Shown here one piece after another: positions 26,027-34,819 of a stretch of DNA of 64,000 nucleotides. A model generated the notes under the pieces. That model made no database searches. It saw nothing but the letters and a program-made list of their open reading frames with translations, and was not told where the DNA came from. Source of the stretch: Thalassobium sp. (GTDB lineage: Bacteria; Pseudomonadota; Gammaproteobacteria; Pseudomonadales; Oceanobacteraceae); the NCBI GenBank assembly GCA_002733205.1, contig NVUW01000001.1:558001-622000 (forward strand), in the 5' to 3' direction. The first letter of the stretch is position 1. Each line of letters starts with the position of its first letter. Made by a program: the position numbers and the translations under genes.

Positions 26027-26162
26027 TGGGCGTTTTATGGGCGTTTTGTGGGGTTGGTATGCGCTGGAATTGTGCTCATTTTACCGCACGCCGATGATCG
26101 CCCGGACAGTGTGCAATGAGGCCGTAATGCACCCTTAAATGAGCGCTGCTGCGGGCGTTTTA
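26027..26162. promoter_or_regulatory. Repeated GGGCGTTTT sites upstream of the beta-helix operon
   Basis: Two 11-bp tandem copies, TGGGCGTTTTA (26027-26037) and TGGGCGTTTTG (26038-26048), plus CGGGCGTTTTA (26152-26162), lie in the 435-bp gap between the AraC gene and the beta-helix gene. The 11-bp period puts the tandem pair on the same helix face. Candidate binding sites for the adjacent regulator. I see nothing else clear in the gap. Confidence 0.45.
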
Positions 26163-26208
26163 ACCGTGCGAATGGTGAACAAATACAAGGGGCGTAGTTC
26201 GGCCTGAA

Positions 26209-27306
26209 TCAGCTGTGCGGCGGTTGACCACGATGTTCGCGATAATCGGAGGGAGTGCTGTGGTGGATTTTACGGAAAGCCCGGTTAAAGGAGCTCATGG
26301 TGCGGTAGCCAACATCCAGAGCAATGTTGGTGATGGGGGTTTCGGTTTCACTCAGCAGTCGCTCAGCGGCTTCACCGATGCGCAGCTCGTTAATGTACTC
26401 GTTAAAATTGTTGTAGTTCAGCGCTTTGTTGATGGTGGCCCGCAGGCGGTATTCCGGAATGTCGAGTTGTTGCGCCAGAATAGCCAGAGTCAGATTTTCA
26501 CGACGATAAAACCCCTGATTCATCAGTTCCTGTAACTGCTGCAGTTCCTCGCTGTTTGCAGGATTGCCCGCTTGCATGCTGTGTGCTTGGGCGCATAGCG
26601 GCGGAAGTGAATGGATGTTGTTTGTGCTGTTATTGGGGCTGTTTTGGGAGCTGTTGCCACCGTCTTCTGTCAGGCTGGATTGTGGTAGCAGACGCCACAA
26701 TTCTGAGCGTCCCTGCAATAACAACCAGGCCAGTATCAGAATGCTCAGGTCGAGGGCCAGGTAGCGCGACACGCTGTCACCTATATTCAGGTTGAATGAA
26801 AAAATGCCCCAGCCCACGGCAAGGCCGGTCGCCAGCATAATGCCGCCGCGCATACGCCGGCGGGTTTCCAGCAGATCGTTATTCCAGTTGCTGATGACTT
26901 CCCACAGCCCGGCCAGAATCAGCAAATACTCCAGCCATTGCGGAATGCCTTTCAGCAGCAAGTGCAGGCCTTCGGGCGTGCCCGTGAGCAAATACAGCAA
27001 GGGCCCGAGAAAGCTGTAAAAAGCCAGAGCCCAGAGTACATGACGTGGCTCATCCGGCGGTACAAAGGTGATGCGGCAGCACATCCAGAACAGGGCCGGT
27101 GTGGCACTCTGCACAACATACGAATAGCCGTGCCATGCGCTTGGCAGCCAGGGATGAAATAAATGCACGTTGGCTGCTGCCAGCAGCAGAATAAATAAGC
27201 GGGCAGCCAGGGTCTGGAAAAAATCGCGGGCAATCAGCAGTACCAGAATCAGACTTAATCCGGCACCAAAGGCGGCAAAAAACAACAGCGGATCAAAGGG
27301 CGGCAT
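26209..27306 (-). CDS. AraC-family transcriptional regulator with N-terminal membrane domain
   Basis: 365 residues. The first 200 contain about six to seven hydrophobic segments (PLLFFAAFGAGLSLILVLLI, LFILLLAAANVHLF, LALDLSILILAWLLL). A Ser/Asn-rich linker follows near 215-240, and the last 100 residues are an AraC DNA-binding domain with two helix-turn-helix units (LAILAQQLDIPEYRLRATIN and ITNIALDVGYRTMSSFNRAF). The layout suggests a membrane-bound sensor that acts on nearby promoters. It lies upstream of the beta-helix/di-haem genes on the same strand and is divergent from ygiQ. The ligand is unknown. Confidence 0.9.
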   Translation of the reverse strand: MPPFDPLLFFAAFGAGLSLILVLLIARDFFQTLAARLFILLLAAANVHLFHPWLPSAWHGYSYVVQSATPALFWMCCRITFVPPDEPRHVLWALAFYSFLGPLLYLLTGTPEGLHLLLKGIPQWLEYLLILAGLWEVISNWNNDLLETRRRMRGGIMLATGLAVGWGIFSFNLNIGDSVSRYLALDLSILILAWLLLQGRSELWRLLPQSSLTEDGGNSSQNSPNNSTNNIHSLPPLCAQAHSMQAGNPANSEELQQLQELMNQGFYRRENLTLAILAQQLDIPEYRLRATINKALNYNNFNEYINELRIGEAAERLLSETETPITNIALDVGYRTMSSFNRAFRKIHHSTPSDYREHRGQPPHS

Positions 27307-27482
27307 AGGTTGGCTCGTACGTTCTTCTTATTTTGTGCGCTATTTGCGCTACGTCGATACTCGGCCAGTACGACGTAAAAGACAAGACGATGGTGCTGAT
27401 AAAACCTGTTAGCGCTGTATGTTGGCATATTATTTACGTTTTAATCCTTATGATTCGAGAGGGCATTGGCTGTAGAAATAAC

Positions 27483-27514
27483 GCTGAAAGACAGGGAATA
27501 TTTTGTCTTTCAGC
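27483..27514. repeat. Strong hairpin upstream of ygiQ
   Basis: Perfect 11-bp stem GCTGAAAGACA/TGTCTTTCAGC with a ten-base loop, then TTTTG. It lies 58 bases before the ygiQ start in the divergent region. It could be a weak terminator in the leader or a 5' stabilising hairpin. Confidence 0.6.
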
Positions 27515-27571
27515 TTTTGTCAGGCGGCGTAATTTGGGACAATGGCGGCCGTTTTTTCCCGGTCCGGACTT

Positions 27572-29737
27572 ATGACTCAGCCAGCGCAACATCTGTTTTC
27601 TTATTACCCCTACTGGGCCGAATGTTTCGGCACGGCTCCTTTCCTGCCAATGTCACGCGAGGAAATGGACGTGCTGGGCTGGGACAGCTGTGATGTGATC
27701 CTGGTAACCGGTGATGCCTACGTGGATCATCCGAGTTTTGGTATGGCGGTGTTGGGGCGTTTACTGGAAGCCCAGGGTTTCCGTGTGGGTATTATTGCGC
27801 AGCCGGACTGGAACAACCCCGAAGAGTTTAAAAAACTGGGTAAGCCCAATCTGTATTTCGGTGTCACCGCCGGCAATATGGATTCCCTCATCAATAAATA
27901 CACCGCCGATCTGAAAGTGCGCAGTGATGATGCCTACACTCCGCATGGTGAGCCGGGCAAGCGTCCGGAGCGGGCGGTGATTGTGTATTCGCAGAAATGC
28001 CGCCAGGTGTACAAAGATGTACCGGTGGTGATTGGTGGTATTGAAGCGAGTCTGCGCCGTATTGCCCAGTACGATTACTGGAGTGATCAGATCCGCCGTT
28101 CGGTGCTGATCGATTCCGGTGCCGATGTGCTGCTGTACGGTAACGCTGAACGTGCGCTGGTGGAGTTGACCCATGCGCTGGCCGAAGGCAAAACCCTTGA
28201 CGACCTACAAAACCTGCGTGGTACCGCCATTGTGCGTAATGCCACTCCGGCAGGCTGGACGGAGGTGGATTCGACCCGTATTGACTGGCCGGGTCATATT
28301 GACCAGATCCCCAATCCATACGAAATGAAAGACACCGAAAGCATGAGCTGCAGCACCAATAATGACGGTGATGACAGCGATGCGGCTGATGACATTATGC
28401 CGGTTAAAATTGTGCCTATGCCGTTGCAGCGTAAAGCCGACCTTGATCCGGATAAAACCTGCATTCGCTTGCCGTCGTTTGAAAAAGTCCGCAACGACAG
28501 TGCTTTGTACGCTCATGCCTCTCGCGTATTACACCAGGAAGCCAACCCTTATAACGCGCGTCCGTTAATCCAGAGACACGGCCATCAGGAAGTGTGGGTC
28601 AACCCGCCACCGATTCCGCTGGAAACCGATGAAATGGATTCGGTGTTTGGCTTCGCCTATCAGCGGGTTCCGCACCCAAGCTACGGTGATGCGAAAATTC
28701 CTGCTTACGATATGATCCGTTTTTCGGTCAATATTATGCGTGGCTGTTTTGGCGGCTGTACCTTCTGTTCGATTACCGAACACGAAGGGCGCATTATTCA
28801 GAACCGCTCGCAGGAATCTATTCTGCATGAGCTGGAAGAAATCCGCGATAAAGTGCCGGGCTTTACTGGTACGATCTCTGATCTCGGCGGCCCGACCGCC
28901 AATATGTACCGTCTGCACTGTAAGAGTGAAACCATTCTTAAAAGCTGCCGCCGTTTATCCTGCGTGTTCCCGACCATTTGTAAAAATCTGGAAACCAGCC
29001 ACGAACATACCACTGCGTTGTATCGCGCGGCGCGCAAAATTCCCGGCATTAAACGCATCGCCATTGCCTCCGGTCTGCGTTACGACCTCGCTGTGCGTGA
29101 TCCGGAATACGTGCGTGAACTGGTTACCCACCATGTGGGCGGCTTGCTGAAAATTGCGCCGGAGCACACCGAAGAAAACGTGCTGAATAAAATGATGAAG
29201 CCGGGCATGGGCACCTATGACGCCTTTAAGAAAATGTTCGACCGTTTCTCAAAAGAAGCGGGTAAAGAACAATATCTGGTGCCGTATTTTATTGCCGCCC
29301 ACCCGGGTTCAGAAAATAAAGACATGATGAATCTGGCCCTGTGGCTGAAACGCCAGAAAATGCGCGTGGATCAGGTGCAGACCTTCTATCCGTCGCCGAT
29401 GTCGCTGGCGACCGCCATGTATCACTCTGAGCGCGATCCGCTGCATCGTATGAGCTATAAATCAGACAAGATTTATATCCCGCGCGATCTCAGTCAACGC
29501 CGGGTGCAAAAGGCATTTTTACGCTATCACGATCCCAAAAACTGGCCGTTATTGCGTGAAGAACTAAAAGCCATGGGGCGCAGCGACCTGATTGGCAACG
29601 GCCCGAAAGCGCTGGTGCCGGGGGAAGAAGACGCCATGCTGCGTAACTCGCCACGTCCTGGCTTTGCGGCTAAGGGAGCGGGCAAGGGTGGTAAACCTGC
29701 GACTAAGAATAAACGGCCACTGCGTAAGCCGCGTTAA
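27572..29737 (+). CDS. ygiQ: YgiQ-family radical SAM protein
   Basis: 721 residues, the normal length of the YgiQ family. The N-terminal 300 residues include the family start [20 protein letters not shown] and a B12-binding-like region. The radical SAM core has C-x3-C-x2-C in [18 protein letters not shown] near residue 395 and [12 protein letters not shown] later. The C-terminus is basic and low in complexity ([10 protein letters not shown]). The reaction is not established for the family as far as I know. The frame opens at 27542, but the family start and the ATG at 27572 agree. Confidence 0.93.
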   Translation: MTQPAQHLFSYYPYWAECFGTAPFLPMSREEMDVLGWDSCDVILVTGDAYVDHPSFGMAVLGRLLEAQGFRVGIIAQPDWNNPEEFKKLGKPNLYFGVTAGNMDSLINKYTADLKVRSDDAYTPHGEPGKRPERAVIVYSQKCRQVYKDVPVVIGGIEASLRRIAQYDYWSDQIRRSVLIDSGADVLLYGNAERALVELTHALAEGKTLDDLQNLRGTAIVRNATPAGWTEVDSTRIDWPGHIDQIPNPYEMKDTESMSCSTNNDGDDSDAADDIMPVKIVPMPLQRKADLDPDKTCIRLPSFEKVRNDSALYAHASRVLHQEANPYNARPLIQRHGHQEVWVNPPPIPLETDEMDSVFGFAYQRVPHPSYGDAKIPAYDMIRFSVNIMRGCFGGCTFCSITEHEGRIIQNRSQESILHELEEIRDKVPGFTGTISDLGGPTANMYRLHCKSETILKSCRRLSCVFPTICKNLETSHEHTTALYRAARKIPGIKRIAIASGLRYDLAVRDPEYVRELVTHHVGGLLKIAPEHTEENVLNKMMKPGMGTYDAFKKMFDRFSKEAGKEQYLVPYFIAAHPGSENKDMMNLALWLKRQKMRVDQVQTFYPSPMSLATAMYHSERDPLHRMSYKSDKIYIPRDLSQRRVQKAFLRYHDPKNWPLLREELKAMGRSDLIGNGPKALVPGEEDAMLRNSPRPGFAAKGAGKGGKPATKNKRPLRKPR

Positions 29738-29742
29738 TGTTA

Positions 29743-29771
29743 GGGGCTGTTTAATTAGTGTTAACAGGCCC
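29743..29771. repeat. Dispersed palindrome, copy 2
   Basis: GGGGCTGTT, loop TAATTAGTGTT, AACAGGCCC, six bases after the ygiQ stop. One mismatch in the stem. Same orientation and loop type as the copies at 56274 and 56820. Confidence 0.75.
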
Positions 29772-29797
29772 TGGATTGGGCCCTGGATTGGGCCCTG
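29769..29797. repeat. 12-bp tandem duplication next to the palindrome
   Basis: CCCTGGATTGGG is repeated in tandem with a 12-bp period and followed by CCCTG. It starts on the 3' arm of the palindrome, so it probably arose by slippage at the hairpin base. Confidence 0.65.
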
Positions 29798-29922
29798 TTT
29801 TGGCGGGTGCCTATTGCGTTAGCGGAGTTTAAATCGCCAGGCCGGAGGTTGAATCTGACATTCGATTGAGTAGCACTGCGAAAGGTTGTACGGTTAATCC
29901 GGACTTTTGTAGGAATGCTTAT

Positions 29923-30957
29923 ATGGCCCAGAACTCACAGGCTCCGGATACCGGAGCGCTGATTTCGCTGGTTGAAAAAATACTCGATAGCGCAATTCCT
30001 CCGCATTTATTACAAGTGGAAGTCGGTGAGTTCATTACTGTTCTGGGTTTTCTGACAAATGGTAATTTGGAGTGGCTGCCGGACTTTTCTGCTGAAGGAT
30101 CAGTAACCGCAAGTGGCCTGGCGCTGGCACCGGATATGGCGGCAACCTGCGCCGATGATACAATCCGAACGGTTATGTTTCTGCGCGGTACGCGGACAGC
30201 CATTGCCGATAAACACAGTGAGGTATCCGACCGTCCGGTACGGATTCTATACGCTGGCTGTGGCCCATATGCCATTCTTGCAGTGCCTCTGATGCTGGCT
30301 CTTAGCGCTGAGGTAGCTTCTTTTACACTTGTTGATATTCATCCGGAATCGGTCGCCTCTGCCGAGCGTATTATTACTGCTCTGAATCTTACAGACGCGG
30401 TTTTCGATATAAAGGTTATGGACGCTACCGGGTACCTGGCAGATCCGGATTTTCCTGCGGATATTATTCTGACGGAAGTGATGCAGGCCTGCTTGCAGAC
30501 TGAACCTCAGGTTGCGGTTATTCGTCATCTGTTGTCACAGTTTCCTTCCGCACTTCTTATTCCGCAGGAAGTCCGTATAGATCTTGTTTTTGCTGATCCG
30601 GCGGTCGAATATTTTGCCGGACACAGGTCTGCTCAACCAGGTTCGCAAGATGGGCGTATCTATTCCGGTTCTGTGTTTGTTCTGAATCGTGAGGCTGTTT
30701 TCTCATGGAAGAATGTCAGCGGCAGTTATTTGCCTGGTTTATCGGTAGAGGTTAATCATTTTCCTGATGACCGTTATCAGCCCATGTTGTTTACCGATAT
30801 TTGTGTGTATCAACAATACCGCATTGGGGCTTATGAATCCGGCCTGACCTGTCCGCGAATGCTGGAATCGGCTGAGAAAATATCCCCCAGAGTGCAGCTG
30901 CATTTTCAATACCGGCTGGGAGATAATCCGGGTATTTTTATCGCGGCGGTTGAGTAG
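29923..30957 (+). CDS. SAM-dependent methyltransferase-like protein of unknown substrate
   Basis: 344 residues from the ATG at 29923 with AGGA about ten bases upstream; a TTG at 29866 would add 19 residues. The Rossmann methyltransferase core begins near residue 125 with motif I VRILYAGCGPYAILAVPL, an acidic residue at the end of strand 2 (FTLVDIHPESVASAERI), and ADIILTEVMQACLQTEPQV near 190, reminiscent of the double-E region of protein arginine methyltransferases. The C-terminal half is beta-rich (VEVNHFPDDRYQPMLFTDICVY), also PRMT-like. It stands alone between ygiQ and a strong terminator. The substrate cannot be deduced. Confidence 0.75.
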   Translation: MAQNSQAPDTGALISLVEKILDSAIPPHLLQVEVGEFITVLGFLTNGNLEWLPDFSAEGSVTASGLALAPDMAATCADDTIRTVMFLRGTRTAIADKHSEVSDRPVRILYAGCGPYAILAVPLMLALSAEVASFTLVDIHPESVASAERIITALNLTDAVFDIKVMDATGYLADPDFPADIILTEVMQACLQTEPQVAVIRHLLSQFPSALLIPQEVRIDLVFADPAVEYFAGHRSAQPGSQDGRIYSGSVFVLNREAVFSWKNVSGSYLPGLSVEVNHFPDDRYQPMLFTDICVYQQYRIGAYESGLTCPRMLESAEKISPRVQLHFQYRLGDNPGIFIAAVE

Positions 30958-31019
30958 GCGAGAGCATTGCTAAATGTCGTAAAACAACGTTTTACTCTGA
31001 TTTTTCGCGGTATTGAGAT

Positions 31020-31052
31020 AAAAAAAGAAGGCCAATTGGCCTTCTTTTTTTT
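31020..31052. terminator. Bidirectional terminator between methyltransferase and nitroreductase
   Basis: Perfect palindrome with arms AAAAAAAGAAGGCC and its complement around AATT, giving a U-tract in both directions between the two convergent genes. Confidence 0.95.
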
Positions 31053-31071
31053 ATCGTCTATTGCCGAAGTA

Positions 31072-31710
31072 TTATTTTACTTCAGTAATAAACCCTTCGT
31101 GGCTGCGGCGGACTTTTTTCAGGTCAACCAGCCAATCGCCTTCTTCGGCGCGGTAGCCTAATGGCAGCAGGATGACCGAGCGTAAGCCTTTTTCTTTCAA
31201 TCCCAGAATTTCGTCCACTTTTTTCGGATCAAAACCTTCCATAGGGGTGCTGTCTACCCGTGCTTCGGCGGCGGCAATTAATGCAGAGCCCAGACCAATA
31301 TAGGCCTGACGGGCAGCGTGTTGGTAGTTGGTTTCGGCATCGCGCTGTGGATACATGCCCAGCAGCATGGCGCGGTAGTTTTCCCAGCCTTCGTTTTTAA
31401 ATCCACGGATTTCGTTGGTCAGGTCGAACATGCTGTTAATGCGTTCGGAGGTGTAATTATCCCAGGCGGCAAAAACCAGCAGGTGCGAACAGTCGGTAAT
31501 CTGCCCCTGATTCCAGGCATGAGGTTTAATTTGTTCACGTATTTCTTTGTTGGTGACTACCAGCACTTCATAAGGCTGCAAGCCGCTGGAGGTTGCGGTC
31601 AGACGGATCGCTTCGAGAATAACATCGAGCTTTTCCTGTTCAAGCGTGCGGCTCGGGTCAAATTTTTTGGTGGCATAACGCCATTGCAGATTACTGATTA
31701 CGTCAGACAT
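31072..31710 (-). CDS. NfsB-like NAD(P)H-dependent nitroreductase
   Basis: 212 residues from the ATG at 31710; the frame continues 79 codons upstream but that part is not family-like. The flavin nitroreductase fold is shown by the N-terminal WRYATKKFDPSRTL, the FMN-contact region LTATSSGLQPYEVLVVTN, the middle AARQAYIGLGSALIAAAEARVDSTPMEGFD, and the C-terminal LPLGYRAEEGDWL. It is expected to be an FMN-bound homodimer in the cytoplasm, reducing nitroaromatics or quinones. It converges on the methyltransferase and is divergent from the TonB receptor. Confidence 0.92.
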   Translation of the reverse strand: MSDVISNLQWRYATKKFDPSRTLEQEKLDVILEAIRLTATSSGLQPYEVLVVTNKEIREQIKPHAWNQGQITDCSHLLVFAAWDNYTSERINSMFDLTNEIRGFKNEGWENYRAMLLGMYPQRDAETNYQHAARQAYIGLGSALIAAAEARVDSTPMEGFDPKKVDEILGLKEKGLRSVILLPLGYRAEEGDWLVDLKKVRRSHEGFITEVK

Positions 31711-31989
31711 TGATGATTTCCACAGAGAGGGTGTTGCAGTGTTTCTGAATCCGCGTTGCTTGTGTAAGCGCTCCGCGTAACTCAAAGCTTGCACAGAGTA
31801 TACGCCGGTCTTTTCTCTGCCTGATAGCGGGTCTTGTGGTGCTTTTGCGGGTAACTCTTTTGCACTGATCCGGTAAATCCGGGGGGTTTTCACCGGAACA
31901 GCGCAATTAGTGCTCCTGCGTATATGGCTGGGGCTGGGTGCGCTCAATGAACGGTCAGAATCATATTCCGGGTTGACTCAACTGCAAAG

Positions 31990-32008
31990 GCTAATGATAA
32001 TGCGTCGC
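31990..32008 (+). promoter_or_regulatory. Candidate Fur box upstream of the TonB receptor
   Basis: GCTAATGATAATGCGTCGC matches the 19-bp Fur consensus at 13 positions, including the core TAATGATAAT. It is 44 bases before the start codon, so iron repression of the receptor operon is likely. The remaining divergent gap (31711-31989) shows no other clear site. Confidence 0.65.
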
Positions 32009-32051
32009 AATAATATTATGACCTAAAACACACGGTTTCTGGGGAGCACTG

Positions 32052-34208
32052 ATGAATACGCGAAGATTAAACCGCCTGGCGTGGACAATCGCACTGTTGA
32101 GTATGGCGCCCGTCGCTTTGGCCGATGCAACAGCCGCAGGCGAAATGACGGAAGGTAAAGCTCCGTCAGAAGGCGTTAGCGGGCAGGGCAGTGTTGCCCT
32201 GGATAAAGCAGTGGTTCGTGGCGAGCTGAGCAGCTTTGGCGCGACCAAATCCAGCGTGCCCATCGTTGAAACCGCGCGTTCTGTGTCGGTAGAAACCAGC
32301 GAACAGTTTGAAGAAAAAGGCGCACTCAATCTCTCGCAAACGACCTCTTATATGGCGGGCGTTACCGCCGAAACCTATGGTTTTGCCACCCGTGGGGATG
32401 CTATTCACGCCCGTGGTCTGAGCCTGCCACGTTACCGCGATTCTATTCAGGAATTATTCGGCAGCTACAACACTACCCGTGCCGAAGTGTATACGCTGGA
32501 ACAGGTCGAAGTGCTGAAAGGCCCGGTGTCGGTACTCTATGGGCAGGGCACGCCCGGCGGTATTGTGAACTATGTGTCGAAAACGCCGAAGGCCGACGCC
32601 GCCACCGAAATTGTTGCAGAGCTGGGTAATAACAACCGTAAGCAATTGGCCGTCGACTCGACCGGTAAACTGGGCAGCGAACAGTGGCTGTACCGCATGG
32701 TGGCGCTGAAGCGCAAAAGCGATACTCAGGTTGATTATGTCGAGGATAATACCCTGGTGCTGATGCCGTCGGTCAGTTATGTGCCGTCAGCGACCAGCCG
32801 TTACACCTTAATCGCTATGCATCAGAACACCGACAGCGATACCGGTGCACAGTTTGTGCCGGTGGAAGGCACCTTAAAGCCGTTAAAAGACGGCACCTAT
32901 CTTGATCAGGACGTGTATGCCGGTGAACCGGGCTGGAATAAATACGATACCCGCTCTAATCAGTTAACCGCTCTGGTTGAACAGCAGCTGACAAACAATC
33001 TGGCACTGGAAGCGACCGCGTTATGGCGCGAAGGCAGTGCCGATTATAATCAGGCCTGGCCGGTCTTTACCGGTGCCGGTAACAGCCGCTATCTGAATGA
33101 TATTCTCGGTAGCAATGCCTTTACCGACACCACCGTGGCGCGGACTTTTTATAAAGCCGACAACGAATTTCAGCTGTATGCGCTGGATGTGCGTCTGTTA
33201 GCCGATTTTGATACCGGCGCGCTGCGTCATCAGATTCTGGTCGGTGCACAAAAGCAGAGTGTAACCACCGATAACGATACCGCCCGCTCGGATGGTGGTG
33301 TTTCGTCCGGTAATTTTGATTACGTGCTGGATCTGAAAAACCCGAAATATACCGGTGCGCCGGATGACTCCATGTTTACGTATGTTGATGGCCCGGAACA
33401 GAAAATAGACAGTACCGGTTTGTATGTATCCGATCAGATCAGCTACGAAAACTGGCGCTTTACCGCTGGTCTGCGTTACGACGAAGTCGATAATGACACC
33501 GGCAGTGATAAACAATCCGACGATGCACTGTCGGCCAGCGCGGGCGTTTTATACACCTTCAGTAATGGCCTGGCACCTTACATCAGTTATTCCGAATCGT
33601 TTGAAACCGTAGTTGGAACCGATGCCAATGGCAAACAGCTGGAACCGCGTGAAGCAACGCAATATGAAGCGGGTCTGAAATTTGAGCCTAACGGTTTTCC
33701 CGGATTATTTACGCTGTCGTATTTCGATATCGAAATCAGCAATCTGCCAAACCCGAATGGCGTACCGGGCACCAGCTCGCAGCAGCAGGGCGTAGCAAAA
33801 ATTGATGGTGTGGAGCTGGAAGGTAAAACCAACGTCGGCGATTTTTATATTCAGGGCGCAGTGAGCACATTGCACACTGAGGACCAGAACGGTTACCAAT
33901 ATGCGGCTGAGCCTGATCGCAATGCCTCGCTGTGGGTTACGTGGAAGCCTGCGGGTAAATTCCGCATGGGTGGCGGTGTCCGTTATGTCGGTGAAAGCGT
34001 GTCTGAAACGGCAACGGTTAAATACGTTACGCCGGATTACACCCTGGTCGATATGATGCTGGGCTACGAAGCAACCGAGCAGCTGGATCTGGCGCTGAAC
34101 GTACGCAACCTGGGCGATGAGGAATATCTCACTTCCTGTCTGGCCCGTGGCGATTGTTTCCCGGGCGTGCGCCGTACCGTTAATGCCCGTGTTACTTACA
34201 ACTTCTGA
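32052..34208 (+). CDS. TonB-dependent ferric-siderophore receptor (FhuA/FpvA-like)
   Basis: 718 residues. Signal peptide of about 24 residues ending VALA. The plug domain at about 65-180 has SVPIVETARSVSVETSEQFEE and VEVLKGPVSVLYGQGTPGGIVNYVSK, a hallmark of siderophore receptors. A 22-strand-type barrel follows, with TGLYVSDQISYENWRFTAGLRYDE near residue 455 and a C-terminal strand ending VNARVTYNF. Vitamin B12 receptors differ in the plug. It should import ferrichrome-type or other hydroxamate siderophores, but the exact ligand is not readable. It begins an operon with a small membrane protein and a PepSY reductase, and a Fur-like box is upstream. Confidence 0.94.
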   Translation: MNTRRLNRLAWTIALLSMAPVALADATAAGEMTEGKAPSEGVSGQGSVALDKAVVRGELSSFGATKSSVPIVETARSVSVETSEQFEEKGALNLSQTTSYMAGVTAETYGFATRGDAIHARGLSLPRYRDSIQELFGSYNTTRAEVYTLEQVEVLKGPVSVLYGQGTPGGIVNYVSKTPKADAATEIVAELGNNNRKQLAVDSTGKLGSEQWLYRMVALKRKSDTQVDYVEDNTLVLMPSVSYVPSATSRYTLIAMHQNTDSDTGAQFVPVEGTLKPLKDGTYLDQDVYAGEPGWNKYDTRSNQLTALVEQQLTNNLALEATALWREGSADYNQAWPVFTGAGNSRYLNDILGSNAFTDTTVARTFYKADNEFQLYALDVRLLADFDTGALRHQILVGAQKQSVTTDNDTARSDGGVSSGNFDYVLDLKNPKYTGAPDDSMFTYVDGPEQKIDSTGLYVSDQISYENWRFTAGLRYDEVDNDTGSDKQSDDALSASAGVLYTFSNGLAPYISYSESFETVVGTDANGKQLEPREATQYEAGLKFEPNGFPGLFTLSYFDIEISNLPNPNGVPGTSSQQQGVAKIDGVELEGKTNVGDFYIQGAVSTLHTEDQNGYQYAAEPDRNASLWVTWKPAGKFRMGGGVRYVGESVSETATVKYVTPDYTLVDMMLGYEATEQLDLALNVRNLGDEEYLTSCLARGDCFPGVRRTVNARVTYNF

Positions 34209-34220
34209 TTATCGCGGCCA

Positions 34221-34245
34221 GCTGCCTGCGTATTAAGCAGGCAGC
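34221..34245. repeat. Intercistronic hairpin after the TonB receptor
   Basis: Perfect 9-bp stem GCTGCCTGC/GCAGGCAGC with a seven-base loop and no U-run, 12 bases after the receptor stop. Probably stabilises the highly expressed receptor message. Confidence 0.65.
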
Positions 34246-34266
34246 AGGCCCGGACGGATATTTATC

Positions 34267-34812
34267 ATGATGTTATTTCTGATGGCAGCTATCCCTGCGT
34301 TATGCGGGGTTGGTTGTCTTTTTCATTCGTGGAAATCCGCAGGGAAACACGGACGCAGCCTGGTTATTTATGGCTGGTTGTTACTGTTGTTGTCTTTGCT
34401 GAGCTGGATACAGCTGGCGGGGGCCGAATACGGCGTTGTGTTTACGTTGTTATTTCCCGCTTTTTTGGCCTGGCTGATGATTGTTTTTCAGCGCCGCAAA
34501 GGCCGTCGTAAAACGTCAGCGCCACGGACTGTTCAACCCATGCCTGCGCCATCCTGGCAGGGAATTGGGCGGAATATTGCGCGCTTTCTCTGGTTATTTA
34601 CCGGCCTGGGTGTGGCCATGCTGCTGGTGAGTGTGGCACTGGTCATGCAATTCCCTTTTGCCGCCAATCTGAATCTGGCATCAGCATTGTTGTTATTTCC
34701 TTTGCTGTGGGCTGCCTCGGTGTGCTGGTTTCTGAGCAGTCGCAACCCCTGGAAAGTCTCGTTACTGAGCACCGTAGCGGCACTGGTGTCATCCTTATGG
34801 TTATTGGTTTGA
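34267..34812 (+). CDS. Small inner-membrane protein of the iron uptake operon
   Basis: 181 residues with five to six hydrophobic segments: near 1-20, 33-52, 55-73, then a basic loop (FQRRKGRRKT near 75-85), then about 105-128, 135-155 and 163-181. I do not recognise a named domain. The charge pattern suggests the basic loop is cytoplasmic. It lies between the TonB receptor and the PepSY reductase, with gaps of 58 and 7 bases. Small proteins of this kind commonly accompany PepSY ferric reductases, so a support role in siderophore reduction is inferred from context only. Confidence 0.8.
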   Translation: MMLFLMAAIPALCGVGCLFHSWKSAGKHGRSLVIYGWLLLLLSLLSWIQLAGAEYGVVFTLLFPAFLAWLMIVFQRRKGRRKTSAPRTVQPMPAPSWQGIGRNIARFLWLFTGLGVAMLLVSVALVMQFPFAANLNLASALLLFPLLWAASVCWFLSSRNPWKVSLLSTVAALVSSLWLLV

Positions 34813-34819
34813 TGGTGTT

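Noticed and set aside
31711..31947. 79-residue N-terminal extension of the nitroreductase
   Set aside because: The extension is low in similarity to any nitroreductase, and the conserved N-terminus starts at the ATG at 31710.
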